Assembly (NCBI GenBank): GCA_029213065.1
Contig: JARGPH010000026.1
Location: 1-64,000, forward strand
Direction: 5' to 3'
Origin: Verrucomicrobiales bacterium
GTDB taxonomy: Bacteria > Verrucomicrobiota > Verrucomicrobiia > Verrucomicrobiales > DEV007
DNA: 64,000 bases
The position numbers and the translations under genes were made by a program. Position 1 is the first letter of the stretch; each line of letters opens with the position of its first letter. This document shows positions 50,566 to 59,421 of this stretch, piece by piece. The notes under the pieces were generated by a model. The model saw nothing but the letters and a program-made list of their open reading frames with translations. It was not told the origin of the DNA and made no database searches.

Positions 50566-52539
50566 ATGAAATCTCTCTGGAACAACAGCGAAGCCCGCAA
50601 ATACAAAGGCGACTTAGGAAAGCGCGTCTACACGTCACGCCTTCTCGGTGCCAATCCTGAACTGGTTCTTCACGGTGGCGGAAATACTTCCGTAAAAGTG
50701 ACGGAGAAAGATTTCTTCGGGGACTCCACCGAGGTGCTGTATGTGAAAGGTTCCGGTTGGGATCTCGGCACGATCGAAGCAGAGGGGTTTGCCCCCGTGC
50801 GGATGGACGCACTGCTCAAGCTTTCCAAACTCGACACGCTCAGTGATGCCGAGATGGTGAAGCAGCAACGCGCCGCGATGTTGAACCCTTCCGCTCCGAA
50901 CGCGAGCATCGAGGCGATTCTCCACGCGGTGATTCCCCAGAAGTTTGTCGATCACACCCACGCGAACGCGGTTGTCGCCCTGACAAACCACAAAGGTGGA
51001 CGCCAGACGATTGAAGAAGTCTATGGCGACCGCGTCGTCGTGATCCCCTACGTCATGCCGGGATTCGATCTCGCGAAAGCGGTCGTGAAGGCGCTCGAGA
51101 ACGTCGATCCTTTCAAACTGGAAGGTATTATCCTGATGAATCACGGCATCTTCACGATGCACGATGATCCCCGTGAGAGCTACGAGCTCATGATCAAGCT
51201 CGTAACCGAAGCCGAGATTCACCTTTCAACAAAGCTCGGCAAGAGCTTCGCCTACCCCACTGCCAAGGCGGAGGAGGATCTTCTTGAACTCTCCTCAATC
51301 CGGAAGCAGGTCTCGGATCTTCGCGGCACCGCCGTGATCGCGACACTCGATCAGTCCCCTGAAGCGGCCGGTTTCGCGAGTCGCCCCGATGTTGCCAAAC
51401 TCGCGACACGCGGCCCACTCACTCCCGATCACACGATCCGCACGAAGCGTGTTCCCGTCGTCATCGGAAAGGACTCGAACAAATCGATCTCTAAATTTGC
51501 AGCCGACTACACCAAGTATTTCGACAAATACAACAAGGGAGAAACGATCCTTCCCGCCGATCCCCGCTGGGCGGTCTGGCAGGAAAAAGGAGTGATCAGC
51601 TTTGGCGCGACCGAGAAGGAAGCCGGGGTGCTGTCAGATATCTCCAATCACACCTGGCACACCATTCAGCAGGCTGAGGCCGCTTTCGACGGAGGCTGGA
51701 AAGCACTCCCTGCCGGAAAACTTTTCGAAATCGAATACTGGGAACTCGAACAGGCCAAGCTCGCCAAAGGTGGAAGTGCTCCGCGTCATCAGGGAAAAGT
51801 GGCGATCGTGACAGGCTCCGCTGCCGGGATCGGATTTGCCTGCGCGGCCTCCCTCGCTGAACAGGGAGCGAAGGTGATCGGTATCGATCTCAGCCCCGAA
51901 ATCGAAGCGCAAATGGAGAGCATCGGCGGAATCGGTATCGTTGCGAACCTGACTCAGGATGACAAAGTCATCGCCGCAGTTGAGCGGGCCGTTCGAGAGT
52001 TCGGCGGTATCGACATCGTTGTGAGCAATGCCGGTATTTTCACCGCAGGTGCCTACCTCGAGAATCTTGAGGAGAAAAACTGGGACCTTTCCATGGCCGT
52101 GAATCTCACGAGCCACCAGAAGCTTCTCAAATACACGATCCCCTTCCTCAAAAACGGAATCGATCCCGCAATCGTCCTCGTTGGTTCGCGAAATGTGAAT
52201 GCTCCGGGTGCCGGTGCCGCGAGTTACTCATGCGCGAAGGCAGGACTTACTCAGCTTTGCCGCGTCGCCGCTCTCGAGCTCGCGCCTTTCGGGGTGCGTT
52301 GCAACATCATCCACCCGGACGCGGTGTTCGATACGAAGCTCTGGACTGAAGAGAACCTGAAGCGTTCCGCAGAGCGCTACAACATGACGGTTGAGGAATA
52401 CAAGACCCGCAACCTTCTCAAAACCGAGATCAAATCGAAAGACGTCGGTGACATGGTCGCCGCGATGTCGAGCCCCCTCTTCGGCAAAACCACCGGAGCA
52501 CAGGTTCCGGTTGACGGTGGCAACGATCGAGTGATCTAA
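50566..52539 (+). CDS. Bifunctional class II aldolase / short-chain dehydrogenase (rhamnose-type)
   Basis: Fusion of 657 residues. The N-terminal class II aldolase (about 1-400) has LVLHGGGNTSVKV, metal ligands in VDHTHANAVVAL and a later His in ILMNHGIF. The C-terminal SDR (about 405-657) has the NAD site VTGSAAGIGFACAASLA, SNAGIF, and the catalytic Ser and Tyr-x3-Lys in LVGSRN and SYSCAKAG. In relatives such as YuxG/RhaEW the two halves cleave rhamnulose 1-phosphate and oxidise lactaldehyde to lactate. An AraC regulator lies 2.7 kb downstream, but rhaA/rhaB/transport genes are not in view, so rhamnose is inferred. The ATG at 50566 follows the hisI stop by 64 bases; an in-frame earlier start would overlap hisI and is unlikely. 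Confidence 0.9.
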   Translation: MKSLWNNSEARKYKGDLGKRVYTSRLLGANPELVLHGGGNTSVKVTEKDFFGDSTEVLYVKGSGWDLGTIEAEGFAPVRMDALLKLSKLDTLSDAEMVKQQRAAMLNPSAPNASIEAILHAVIPQKFVDHTHANAVVALTNHKGGRQTIEEVYGDRVVVIPYVMPGFDLAKAVVKALENVDPFKLEGIILMNHGIFTMHDDPRESYELMIKLVTEAEIHLSTKLGKSFAYPTAKAEEDLLELSSIRKQVSDLRGTAVIATLDQSPEAAGFASRPDVAKLATRGPLTPDHTIRTKRVPVVIGKDSNKSISKFAADYTKYFDKYNKGETILPADPRWAVWQEKGVISFGATEKEAGVLSDISNHTWHTIQQAEAAFDGGWKALPAGKLFEIEYWELEQAKLAKGGSAPRHQGKVAIVTGSAAGIGFACAASLAEQGAKVIGIDLSPEIEAQMESIGGIGIVANLTQDDKVIAAVERAVREFGGIDIVVSNAGIFTAGAYLENLEEKNWDLSMAVNLTSHQKLLKYTIPFLKNGIDPAIVLVGSRNVNAPGAGAASYSCAKAGLTQLCRVAALELAPFGVRCNIIHPDAVFDTKLWTEENLKRSAERYNMTVEEYKTRNLLKTEIKSKDVGDMVAAMSSPLFGKTTGAQVPVDGGNDRVI

Positions 52540-52560
52540 CAACGGGTTTTCCCCGACTAA

Positions 52561-52703
52561 GCCGGTGGTTCGCCACCGGCAATCACATCAACGGTAGATG
52601 CGCCTCTACCGGCGGGCAGATCGCCCGGATCTCCGACGGTATCCTCTTCGAAGGCCGCCGTGATAGCAGAACACCGTCGGCTATGCCTTTTGGCACAAGG
52701 CAT
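52561..52703. repeat. Cluster of five consecutive hairpins downstream of the aldolase gene
   Basis: Stems in order: GCCGGTGG-TTCG-CCACCGGC (52561-52580); CGGTAGA/TCTACCG (52592-52611); CGGGC/GCCCG (about 52612-52626); CCGACGGT/ACCGTCGG (52633-52640 with 52673-52680); ATGCCTT/AAGGCAT (52683-52703). All are perfect. The first is a stable UUCG-loop hairpin placed 21 bases after the stop. Most of the 285-base gap is thus structured. It could be a 3'-end stabiliser, a degenerate palindromic (REP-like) element or a structured RNA. Confidence 0.7.
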
Positions 52704-52824
52704 CTACCTGGAAACGGAGACAGCCGAAAGAAGCGGAAGAACCCAATCGTATTTTGCGAGAGCTAATACTAAGGTTGGCCATGGCTTGAACGTGATTTAA
52801 GCTTAGCGCCCCCCGCCACATTTT

Positions 52825-55116
52825 ATGAGCGACTCTTCTTCTGACCTTCCTGAAAAACCCGGACCGTTCGCCTCGCTCTCTGCGAACACGGGCAATCCGG
52901 CATCCAAATCGCCGAAAAAGAAGAAGAAGAAAAGCAAACGAAGCGGATTGTGGCGCCTCTTTCGCTGGATCGTAATCCTTGGTTTCATCAGCGGAGCTGC
53001 CACAGGCATTGGCGGTTGCGTTTACTACAACGGCAAGGCGCTCACTTTCGATATGAAGGAGCTGAAGCAGGTTCCGCAGCGCACACTCGTCTTCGATCGA
53101 AACGGCGAACAGATGGGCCACGTTTCCGGTCATGGAGAGAACCGACTCGTCGTGCCCGCTTCCGAGGTCTCAGAACACTTTATCAAGGCATTGCTCGCTC
53201 GCGAGGACAGTCGATTCTACGATCACGACGGTGTTGACTACCGCGGTCTCGCACGCGCCGTAGTCGCGAACTTCAAAGCCCGGGGCATGGAACAGGGAGC
53301 CTCCACCCTGACGATGCAGCTCGCCCGAAACACCTTCGGGATGAGAGAGAAGAGTCTCAACCGGAAATTCATGGAGGTGGCTTTGGCGAAACGGATTGAG
53401 CGCAAATACACCAAAGAGGAAATCCTCGGATTCTACATGAACCGGGTCTATTTCGGATCCGGACTCTACGGGATCGAACGGGCCTCGCAGGGCTATTTTA
53501 TGAAACCGGCCTCCGACCTGAGCCCGGGCGAAGGCGCCATGTTGGCCGGGGTGATCCGGGGGCCGAGTCTTTTGAATCCTTTCCGAAGCATGGAGAATGC
53601 AACGGACATCCGCGATGAGGTTCTCACCCGGCTCGTAGCCGAAGGCACGATTACCGAAGCGCAATCGACCGCAGCGAAGAACGAGAAAATCACACTCCGC
53701 CCGCCTGAACAACGCCTCGCCACGGGGAGCTACGTTTTGCAAAGCATCTTCGATCTTATCGAGGGTTTCAAAGAGCGTTCGAATTTGTCTGATGAAGATA
53801 TCCAGCGAGGCGGCCTCAAAATCTACACGACGATCGACGCGACAATGCAGGCCGCTGCCGAGAAGGCGCTCGATGGGCATCTCACCTCAATCGAGAAACA
53901 ATCAGGATTCAAACATCCTCCACGCAGCGCACACAGGAAAGGCGAGGCCACTGACTACCTCCAGGGAAGCGTCGTCTCAATCGACAACCGCGACGGCGCC
54001 ATACGCGCTTTGGTTGGCGGGCGGAGCTTCGCTGAAAGCTCTTACAATCGAGCTTTTCAGTCCGCCCGGCAGGTGGGATCGACCTTTAAACCCTTTGTTT
54101 ACGCAGTCGCTTTTGATCGTGGCGGACTCCTCCCCGGCGCCTACGTCAGCGATGACGCCCTCCGAATCGATATGGGAGGCGGGGCTCCAATCTGGTCTCC
54201 GAAAAACAGTGACGGCACATTCACGGGGCTTCAGCCCGCCGCGATCGGACTGATCAGATCACGCAACACGATGTCCGTAAGAGTCGGCCAGATCGCCGGA
54301 CTCGATAACGTGCGCAGCCTCGCCAATGCTCTCCAGCTGGGTGAGCTCCCAAACTCGCCGGTATCCTACCTCGGCGCCTTCGAGACCAGCAACTACGCCC
54401 TTACAAGTGCCTACTCCGTTCTAGCCGCGAGAGGAACAAAAATGATTCCCTACATGATCGAACGCATCGAGCTGCCGAACGGTGATACGATCCAGCAGCA
54501 TCAGGTCACGGGGATCAGGATCTTTCCGGAATCCGTCGCCTACATCACTTCCGAAATCATGGGGGAAACGATGGACAACGGAACTGGAGCGGGAGCCCGC
54601 CGACAGGGTTTTAAAGCACCGGCTTACGGAAAAACCGGAACGACGAACGATTATCGCGATGCCTGGTTTGTAGGGTTTACTGACAAAATCACAACGGGTG
54701 TCTGGGTCGGACTGGACCAACCTAAGACGATCATGAATCGCGGCTATGGAAGCACCCTTGCACTGCCCGTTTGGACTGAAGTCATGAAAGCCGCCGAATC
54801 GGCAGGTTTTCCCGGCGAGAAAATCCCCGCTCCGGAGGGGACCGAGCCACGATTGATTTGCCGGGAATGCGGCCTCAACGCATCCAACCGAACCCAACAT
54901 GTTTATCAGATGGACCTCCCCAACGACTTGCGCCCCCGCTCAACCTGCCGGGGCCATGGCATGGGAATTTTCTCGAGGAATAACGGTGACCCTCAGGCCT
55001 TTCCTTTCGGTGAAGATCCCAATGCGATGCCTCAAGACCGGCGTCCGCCGAACGATGACGGTATCGGCAAGGCATTGCGGGGACTCGGCAGGTTCATTTT
55101 CGGCGGAGGCAGATAA
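52825..55116 (+). CDS. Class A penicillin-binding protein (PBP1A-like)
   Basis: Bifunctional peptidoglycan synthase of 763 residues. A Lys-rich cytoplasmic tail (KKKKKKSKRS) precedes one transmembrane helix (about 44-66). The glycosyltransferase domain has its catalytic Glu127 in LAREDSRFYDHDG and then GASTLTMQLARNTF and KRIERKYTKEEILGFYMNRVYFG (split motif, family-typical). The transpeptidase domain has S419-x-x-K in GSTFKPFVYA, SRNTM as the S-x-N motif and K603-T-G in YGKTGTTNDYRDAWFVGFT. The tail beyond about 690 carries two Cys pairs (CREC, then C further on) and a low-complexity Pro/Arg end. All catalytic residues are intact. Confidence 0.95.
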   Translation: MSDSSSDLPEKPGPFASLSANTGNPASKSPKKKKKKSKRSGLWRLFRWIVILGFISGAATGIGGCVYYNGKALTFDMKELKQVPQRTLVFDRNGEQMGHVSGHGENRLVVPASEVSEHFIKALLAREDSRFYDHDGVDYRGLARAVVANFKARGMEQGASTLTMQLARNTFGMREKSLNRKFMEVALAKRIERKYTKEEILGFYMNRVYFGSGLYGIERASQGYFMKPASDLSPGEGAMLAGVIRGPSLLNPFRSMENATDIRDEVLTRLVAEGTITEAQSTAAKNEKITLRPPEQRLATGSYVLQSIFDLIEGFKERSNLSDEDIQRGGLKIYTTIDATMQAAAEKALDGHLTSIEKQSGFKHPPRSAHRKGEATDYLQGSVVSIDNRDGAIRALVGGRSFAESSYNRAFQSARQVGSTFKPFVYAVAFDRGGLLPGAYVSDDALRIDMGGGAPIWSPKNSDGTFTGLQPAAIGLIRSRNTMSVRVGQIAGLDNVRSLANALQLGELPNSPVSYLGAFETSNYALTSAYSVLAARGTKMIPYMIERIELPNGDTIQQHQVTGIRIFPESVAYITSEIMGETMDNGTGAGARRQGFKAPAYGKTGTTNDYRDAWFVGFTDKITTGVWVGLDQPKTIMNRGYGSTLALPVWTEVMKAAESAGFPGEKIPAPEGTEPRLICRECGLNASNRTQHVYQMDLPNDLRPRSTCRGHGMGIFSRNNGDPQAFPFGEDPNAMPQDRRPPNDDGIGKALRGLGRFIFGGGR

Positions 55117-55154
55117 AATCAAGACAAGTTAAAGGATATTCCTATTTTGTGTCA

Positions 55155-55239
55155 ATTTTAGCACACATTGGCCACAACCCGCTAATTTAAAGGTAGACGC
55201 CAACATGCAGATGTGTCATACGTAGCCAATTGCTAAAAT
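55155..55239 (+). promoter_or_regulatory. Inverted repeat flanking the AraC-family gene start
   Basis: ATTTTAGCA (55155-55163) is repeated in inverted form as TGCTAAAAT (55231-55239). The second copy includes the A and T of the start codon at 55238. The 121-base upstream gap is AT-rich compared with the rest. The arrangement would suit an autoregulatory site or an RNA stem hiding the start. It is only 9 bp per arm, so chance is possible. Confidence 0.4.
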
Positions 55240-56062
55240 GAGCACAAAAAAAGACACTTTCTTCAGCCTCGTCCCCGAAGAATCCCCCCATCAGGTGGAA
55301 GGAGAGCGCGAAGTCATGCTTCCCGGCATGTCGCTGGAGATTCTGGCGACCCGGAAGATCAATCTGACGAAGTGGAATCTTGAAAAGCTCAACGACCCCT
55401 ACTGGCGCCTCTACTGCCCCGTTGAGGGCCGCGCCGTTGTCACCATCAATGAGATCGACCAGGAGCTCGTCCCTGGAAATCTTTACCTGATCCCTCCCCG
55501 CACCACGATCAGCTCTCACAATCCTGAGGCTTTTTCGAAGTGGTATGTGCACTTTATCCTGGGCAGATCGGATCTTCTTTCCGTTCCGGGAATCTACGCG
55601 CATCCGCTCGATGCCGTAGCGGAAGCGCTTCTCGAAACGCTCGCCAACGCCAAGGGAGAACCCTACAACTGGGAATCGGCATCGCTAGTGATTCACGCCC
55701 TCGGAACCCTTCCGGCGGAAGCCTGGTCTGACCAGAAACTCGATCATCGCGTCGAGAAAGCGATGGAGTTCCTCCACAGCAACCTCGCCCGGAAGGTAAA
55801 CGCCGAGGACGCGGCCCGTTCCGCCGGGGTAAGCGTTCGTAATTTGAATCACCTTTTCCGCTCTCAGGTGAGAATGGCTCCCATGAGTGTCCTTCTTAAC
55901 TACCGGCTCGATCGCTCCTGCCATTTGCTGCGTCACACCGATCAGTCCATCGAGCAAGTCGCTGAGAACTGCGGCTTTCCGAATCGTTATTACTTCAGTC
56001 GTATGTTAAAGCAGCATCGCGGGATTTCGCCTGCTGCCTACCGTAAGGGGCAGCTGTATTAG
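55238..56062 (+). CDS. AraC-family transcriptional regulator
   Basis: Protein of 274 residues. The N-terminal part (about 30-110) has a cupin-like pattern, WRLYCPVEGRAVVTINEIDQ and LIPPRTTISSHN, expected to sense a sugar or other small molecule. The C-terminal double helix-turn-helix (about 172-270) has AEDAARSAGVSVRNLNHLFR in the first motif and SIEQVAENCGFPNRYYFSRM plus GISPAAYRK in the second, the AraC/XylS signature. It could regulate the upstream aldolase/dehydrogenase gene or targets outside the window; neither is shown. Its own promoter region has an inverted repeat. Confidence 0.93.
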   Translation: MSTKKDTFFSLVPEESPHQVEGEREVMLPGMSLEILATRKINLTKWNLEKLNDPYWRLYCPVEGRAVVTINEIDQELVPGNLYLIPPRTTISSHNPEAFSKWYVHFILGRSDLLSVPGIYAHPLDAVAEALLETLANAKGEPYNWESASLVIHALGTLPAEAWSDQKLDHRVEKAMEFLHSNLARKVNAEDAARSAGVSVRNLNHLFRSQVRMAPMSVLLNYRLDRSCHLLRHTDQSIEQVAENCGFPNRYYFSRMLKQHRGISPAAYRKGQLY

Positions 56063-56168
56063 AGAAAGAAGCAGAGAATGGAAGGAGTAGAGGAGTAGAG
56101 AATCTTCTGCTGCGGAGACTCCTGCGGCCAGCGCGGCAAAAACGTGTCGAGAATCCGTCAATTCAGGC

Positions 56169-56190
56169 GACGTTTCATTCATGAAACGTC
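56169..56190 (+). promoter_or_regulatory. Perfect 10-bp palindrome including the DUF2071 start codon
   Basis: GACGTTTCAT-TC-ATGAAACGTC is a flawless inverted repeat with a 2-base centre. The ATG at 56181 is the first triplet of the right arm. In RNA the start codon would be paired. As DNA it could be an operator. No Shine-Dalgarno sequence is visible immediately upstream, since the left arm occupies that place. Confidence 0.6.
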
Positions 56191-56930
56191 CCACCCTTGA
56201 GGATCGCTTTGCGGCAACGCAGCGCCCGAATGCGTCGCCGGTGATGTATCAGCGCTGGAGCGAGCTTTTGTTCCTGCATTGGGAAGTGAGCGTTGAGTCG
56301 ATCACCGCGACACTTCCGGATGGCCTTTACCCCGACCTCCACAAAGGACGCGCCTGGATCGGGCTCGTTCCTTTCTACATGCAGAATATCCGCCCGCGTT
56401 TCCTGCCCGCAGTGCCGGGTATTTCAAACTTCCTCGAGATGAATGTCAGGACCTACGTCCACGACGAACACGGCCGCCCCGGAGTGTGGTTTTACTCCCT
56501 CGATGCCAACCAGTCACTCGCCGTCTCCGTGGCGAAACGATTCTTTCACCTCCCCTACCATCGCGCCGATATGACGGCGGAAAACCGCGAGGGCAAAATC
56601 CACTACTCCTGCACTCGCCGAACCCGCCCTGACGAAACGACCGGCTTCATCTACTCGGGAGGCGCCCCTCTGCCTTCTCCTGCCCCCGGATCCTTCGAGT
56701 ATTTTTTGGTGGAACGATACTATCTCTTTGCTCATCATGGGAAGGAAATGAAGAACAGCATCGGTCAGGTCCACCATACCCCCTACTCGCTCGTGCAAGC
56801 CCATGTGGAGGAGTGGAGCGGCGAGGCGATCCAGCAGGCGGGTTTCGACATTGGAGATCGTGAACCCGATCACTCGGTGATATCCCATCGTGTCGATGTT
56901 TCCGTCTTTGCGATTGAGCCGGTGTCATGA
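56181..56930 (+). CDS. DUF2071 (YqjF-like) protein
   Basis: Protein of 249 residues with the DUF2071 pattern. MYQRWSELLFLHWEVSVESI and LPDGLYPDLHKGRAWIGLVPFYM lie near the start, then NFLEMNVRTYVHDEHGRPGVWFYSLDA, and a C-terminal YYLFAHHGKEMKNSIGQVHHTPYSL. Bacillus YqjF belongs here; the function is unknown, and the fold is related to acetoacetate decarboxylase. There is no signal peptide. The start ATG lies inside a perfect palindrome. Its TGA overlaps the ATG of the next gene, so the two are translationally coupled. Confidence 0.9.
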   Translation: MKRPTLEDRFAATQRPNASPVMYQRWSELLFLHWEVSVESITATLPDGLYPDLHKGRAWIGLVPFYMQNIRPRFLPAVPGISNFLEMNVRTYVHDEHGRPGVWFYSLDANQSLAVSVAKRFFHLPYHRADMTAENREGKIHYSCTRRTRPDETTGFIYSGGAPLPSPAPGSFEYFLVERYYLFAHHGKEMKNSIGQVHHTPYSLVQAHVEEWSGEAIQQAGFDIGDREPDHSVISHRVDVSVFAIEPVS

Positions 56931-57625
56931 GCGAAGTGTTTCACGTCGGATCGACGACTCATCTCCTCACACTCCTGATATGCGGGTTACTCGGGGCCGC
57001 GATCACCTGGAAGGGCAAAGCGCTTGCTGCCAACGCGCAGCGACAGCTGGCGCTCCGACACGCCATTGCCCTCGGCTGTCTCGCCGCGTGGGTCCTCAAT
57101 ACCGGTTTCTGGCTCGTACCTTCGCGTTTCAGCTGGGATCAGGCGCTCCCGCTACAGTTTTGCAACCTCGCCAATCTGGTCAGTGCATTGGCCCTGTGGA
57201 AGAAACCGCGCTGGGCGCAGTCGCTGCTCTACTTCTGGGCGCTGGGACTTTCGACATGGGCTTTTCTGACGCCCTCTCTGGCAGCCGGGCCCGCTCTCGT
57301 CGAATTCTGGATTTTCTGGATCTATCACATCTTCATCCTCTTCGCGGTTCTCTGGTGTCTCGTCATTGATCGCTTCCGCCCGACTTGGAGGGACTTCAGG
57401 CTGAGCCTTGCGATCACGCTGGGTTATCTCGCGATCCTCTTCATTCTCGATCGCATCACGGGATGGAATTACGGTTTCGCCGGTGAAGCCAAACCGCTCC
57501 AACCCAGCCCCATCGACGGACTGGGCCCCTACCCGATTCGCGTTCTCTGGCTGGCATTAATCGGAACGGCAGTGTTTGCCCTCCTCATGCTGCCCTTTAG
57601 CCGGAAAGAGAAGGCGGATTCGTAA
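56927..57625 (+). CDS. TIGR02206/YwaF-like integral membrane protein
   Basis: Protein of 232 residues with about six to seven hydrophobic helices. Motifs LPLQFCNLANLVSALALW and FWIFWIYHIFILFAVLW, then RITGWNYGF and GPYPIRVLWL, match the TIGR02206 (YwaF) family of bacterial membrane proteins. The role is unknown. The ATG overlaps the stop of the DUF2071 gene by 4 bases (ATGA), so the pair is likely a functional unit. Confidence 0.85.
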   Translation: MSEVFHVGSTTHLLTLLICGLLGAAITWKGKALAANAQRQLALRHAIALGCLAAWVLNTGFWLVPSRFSWDQALPLQFCNLANLVSALALWKKPRWAQSLLYFWALGLSTWAFLTPSLAAGPALVEFWIFWIYHIFILFAVLWCLVIDRFRPTWRDFRLSLAITLGYLAILFILDRITGWNYGFAGEAKPLQPSPIDGLGPYPIRVLWLALIGTAVFALLMLPFSRKEKADS

Positions 57626-57712
57626 GAATCTTGTCAGAGCGCGTCTCAATTGAGTAGCTTTACTTCGGGATCTCTCACGAAACAAACCTCTAACACCTTT
57701 CTATTTCCTTCA

Positions 57713-59059
57713 ATGACTTCAGCAGAACAAAAAGAACTCGATCATTTCATGACCGGCCTCAAGAAGAGGAACCCTTACGAAATTGAATTTCAACAAGCGG
57801 TTCACGAGGTGGCGGCATCCGTGATGCCCTGGTATCTGCAACAGGATGACTTGCATCGCTCGCAGATTCTCGAGCGAATCACCGAACCGGATCGCATCAT
57901 TACCTTTCGCGTTACCTGGGAAACAGACGCGGGTGAGATTCGAGCGAACCGCGCCTGGAGGGTGCAGTTCAACCACGCTCTCGGCCCCTACAAAGGCGGG
58001 CTCAGGTTTCATCCCTCGGTAACACAGAGCATTCTGAAATTTCTCGGCTTCGAACAGATTTTCAAAAACAGCCTCACCGGCCTGCCCATGGGCGGTGCCA
58101 AGGGAGGATCGAACTTCAATCCCAAGGGAAAGAGCAGGCGGGAAGTGATGCGTTTCTGCCATTCAATGATGACGGAACTTCACCGTCATATCGGGGAGGA
58201 CATCGATGTTCCCGCCGGCGACATCGGCGTGGGAGCACGGGAAGTGAGCTTCCTCTTCGGTCAGTACATGCGCTTGGAGAATCGATGGAGTGGCGTTCTC
58301 ACCGGCAAGGGGCTCTCATTCGGCGGAAGTGCGGTGCGGACCGAGGCGACAGGTTGGGGCTGTGTCTATTTCTGCGAGAATATGCTCCATCATCACGATT
58401 TCGAACTCGAAGGGAAACGCGTTGCCGTAAGCGGCAGCGGCAATGTCGCTCTCTATGGAGCCCAGAAATTAATCGAGAAGCGGGCAAAGGTCGTTACGAT
58501 GAGTGACTCAAAAGGATTTATCCACGCCCCTGAGGGCCTCACCATGGAACAATGGGAAACCATTCAGGAGTTGAAGGAGAAAAAACGCGGGCGCCTTTCC
58601 GAGCTGGATGAAGCCGGGATCACTTACCACGCCGGCAAACGCCCCTGGGGAGTCGAGTGCGATATCGCGATGCCCTGTGCCACTCAAAACGAGCTGGAAG
58701 CTGAGGGTGCAAAAGAACTCGTTAAGAACGGGGTTGTCGCGGTATGCGAGGGCGCTAACATGCCCACCTCAGTCGAGGCAGTGGAGATTTTGCGTGAAGC
58801 CGGGGTTCTTCTTGCCCCCGGCAAGGCGTCAAACGCGGGCGGGGTTGCTGTGAGCGGGCTTGAGCAGAGTCAGAACGCGATGCGTATCAGCTGGGAGCCC
58901 GAGGAAGTCGACCGGCGCCTCCAGCGTATCATGTCGGAGATCCACGCCCGATGCGTCAGGGAAGGTCAGGGCGAAGAGCGCGTCGATTACATCGACGGTT
59001 CCAACATCGCCGGATTCAAAAAAGTCGCCGAGGCGATGCACGCCTACGGCGCGGTCTAG
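57713..59059 (+). CDS. gdhA: NADP-specific glutamate dehydrogenase
   Basis: Hexameric-type GDH of 448 residues, near the 447 of E. coli GdhA, which forms glutamate from 2-oxoglutarate, ammonium and NADPH. GPYKGGLRFHPSVTQSILKFLGFEQIFKNSL (the family block, given here in full order but normal) contains the substrate Lys. MGGAKGGSNFNPKGKS holds the catalytic Lys, PAGDIGVGAREVSFLFGQY follows, and the nucleotide site reads GKRVAVSGSGNVALYGA. NAGGVAVSGLEQSQN lies near the end. The ATG at 57713 gives the standard N-terminus; the frame is open back to 57650. It is an ammonium-assimilation gene with no adjacent regulator. Confidence 0.97.
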   Translation: MTSAEQKELDHFMTGLKKRNPYEIEFQQAVHEVAASVMPWYLQQDDLHRSQILERITEPDRIITFRVTWETDAGEIRANRAWRVQFNHALGPYKGGLRFHPSVTQSILKFLGFEQIFKNSLTGLPMGGAKGGSNFNPKGKSRREVMRFCHSMMTELHRHIGEDIDVPAGDIGVGAREVSFLFGQYMRLENRWSGVLTGKGLSFGGSAVRTEATGWGCVYFCENMLHHHDFELEGKRVAVSGSGNVALYGAQKLIEKRAKVVTMSDSKGFIHAPEGLTMEQWETIQELKEKKRGRLSELDEAGITYHAGKRPWGVECDIAMPCATQNELEAEGAKELVKNGVVAVCEGANMPTSVEAVEILREAGVLLAPGKASNAGGVAVSGLEQSQNAMRISWEPEEVDRRLQRIMSEIHARCVREGQGEERVDYIDGSNIAGFKKVAEAMHAYGAV

Positions 59060-59421
59060 CGGTTAGCCGTTAGCTCCTCGGATCGCATTCGCAGGATAGA
59101 GCCGGAGGCTCATCAGAAATTAGCGCGGTGTGGAGCGCCGCGGAACGCCGGGACCTTCCGCATCAACGCCAGCCCGGCCCTGAATGGGCCGCAGAAAGGC
59201 TACGTCGCGTTCTGCGGCACCTCCGGCGCCGATCCGTTGGCGTTCTCAAATCCGGTGGTTTCACTTCGTTCCACCACCGGCTGATTTCTATCGAACCTCC
59301 GGTTCTACCCCACCTCCGGTTCTGCCCCAAATCCCTCCACGCCTCAGAAGAATCTTCAATTCTAACGAAACTGTCATCTTAGCGTTCATTTTATTGTCAG
59401 GTTGAAAGTCTTATTTGGGGT
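59060..59421. repeat. 362-base gap rich in palindromes and a 17-bp tandem repeat
   Basis: No coding region is supported. Stems: GGCCC/GGGCC (59176-59190); GCCGCAGAA/TTCTGCGGC (59188-59196 with 59210-59218, 9 bp); CCGGTGGT/ACCACCGG (59252-59259 with 59273-59280). A 17-bp unit ACCTCCGGTTCTRCCCC occurs twice in tandem (59295-59311, 59312-59328). The CCGGTGG...CCACCGG core also occurs at 52561-52580 after the aldolase gene. The last 90 bases before the peroxidase gene are AT-rich and probably hold its promoter, though no clear boxes can be assigned. Confidence 0.7.
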
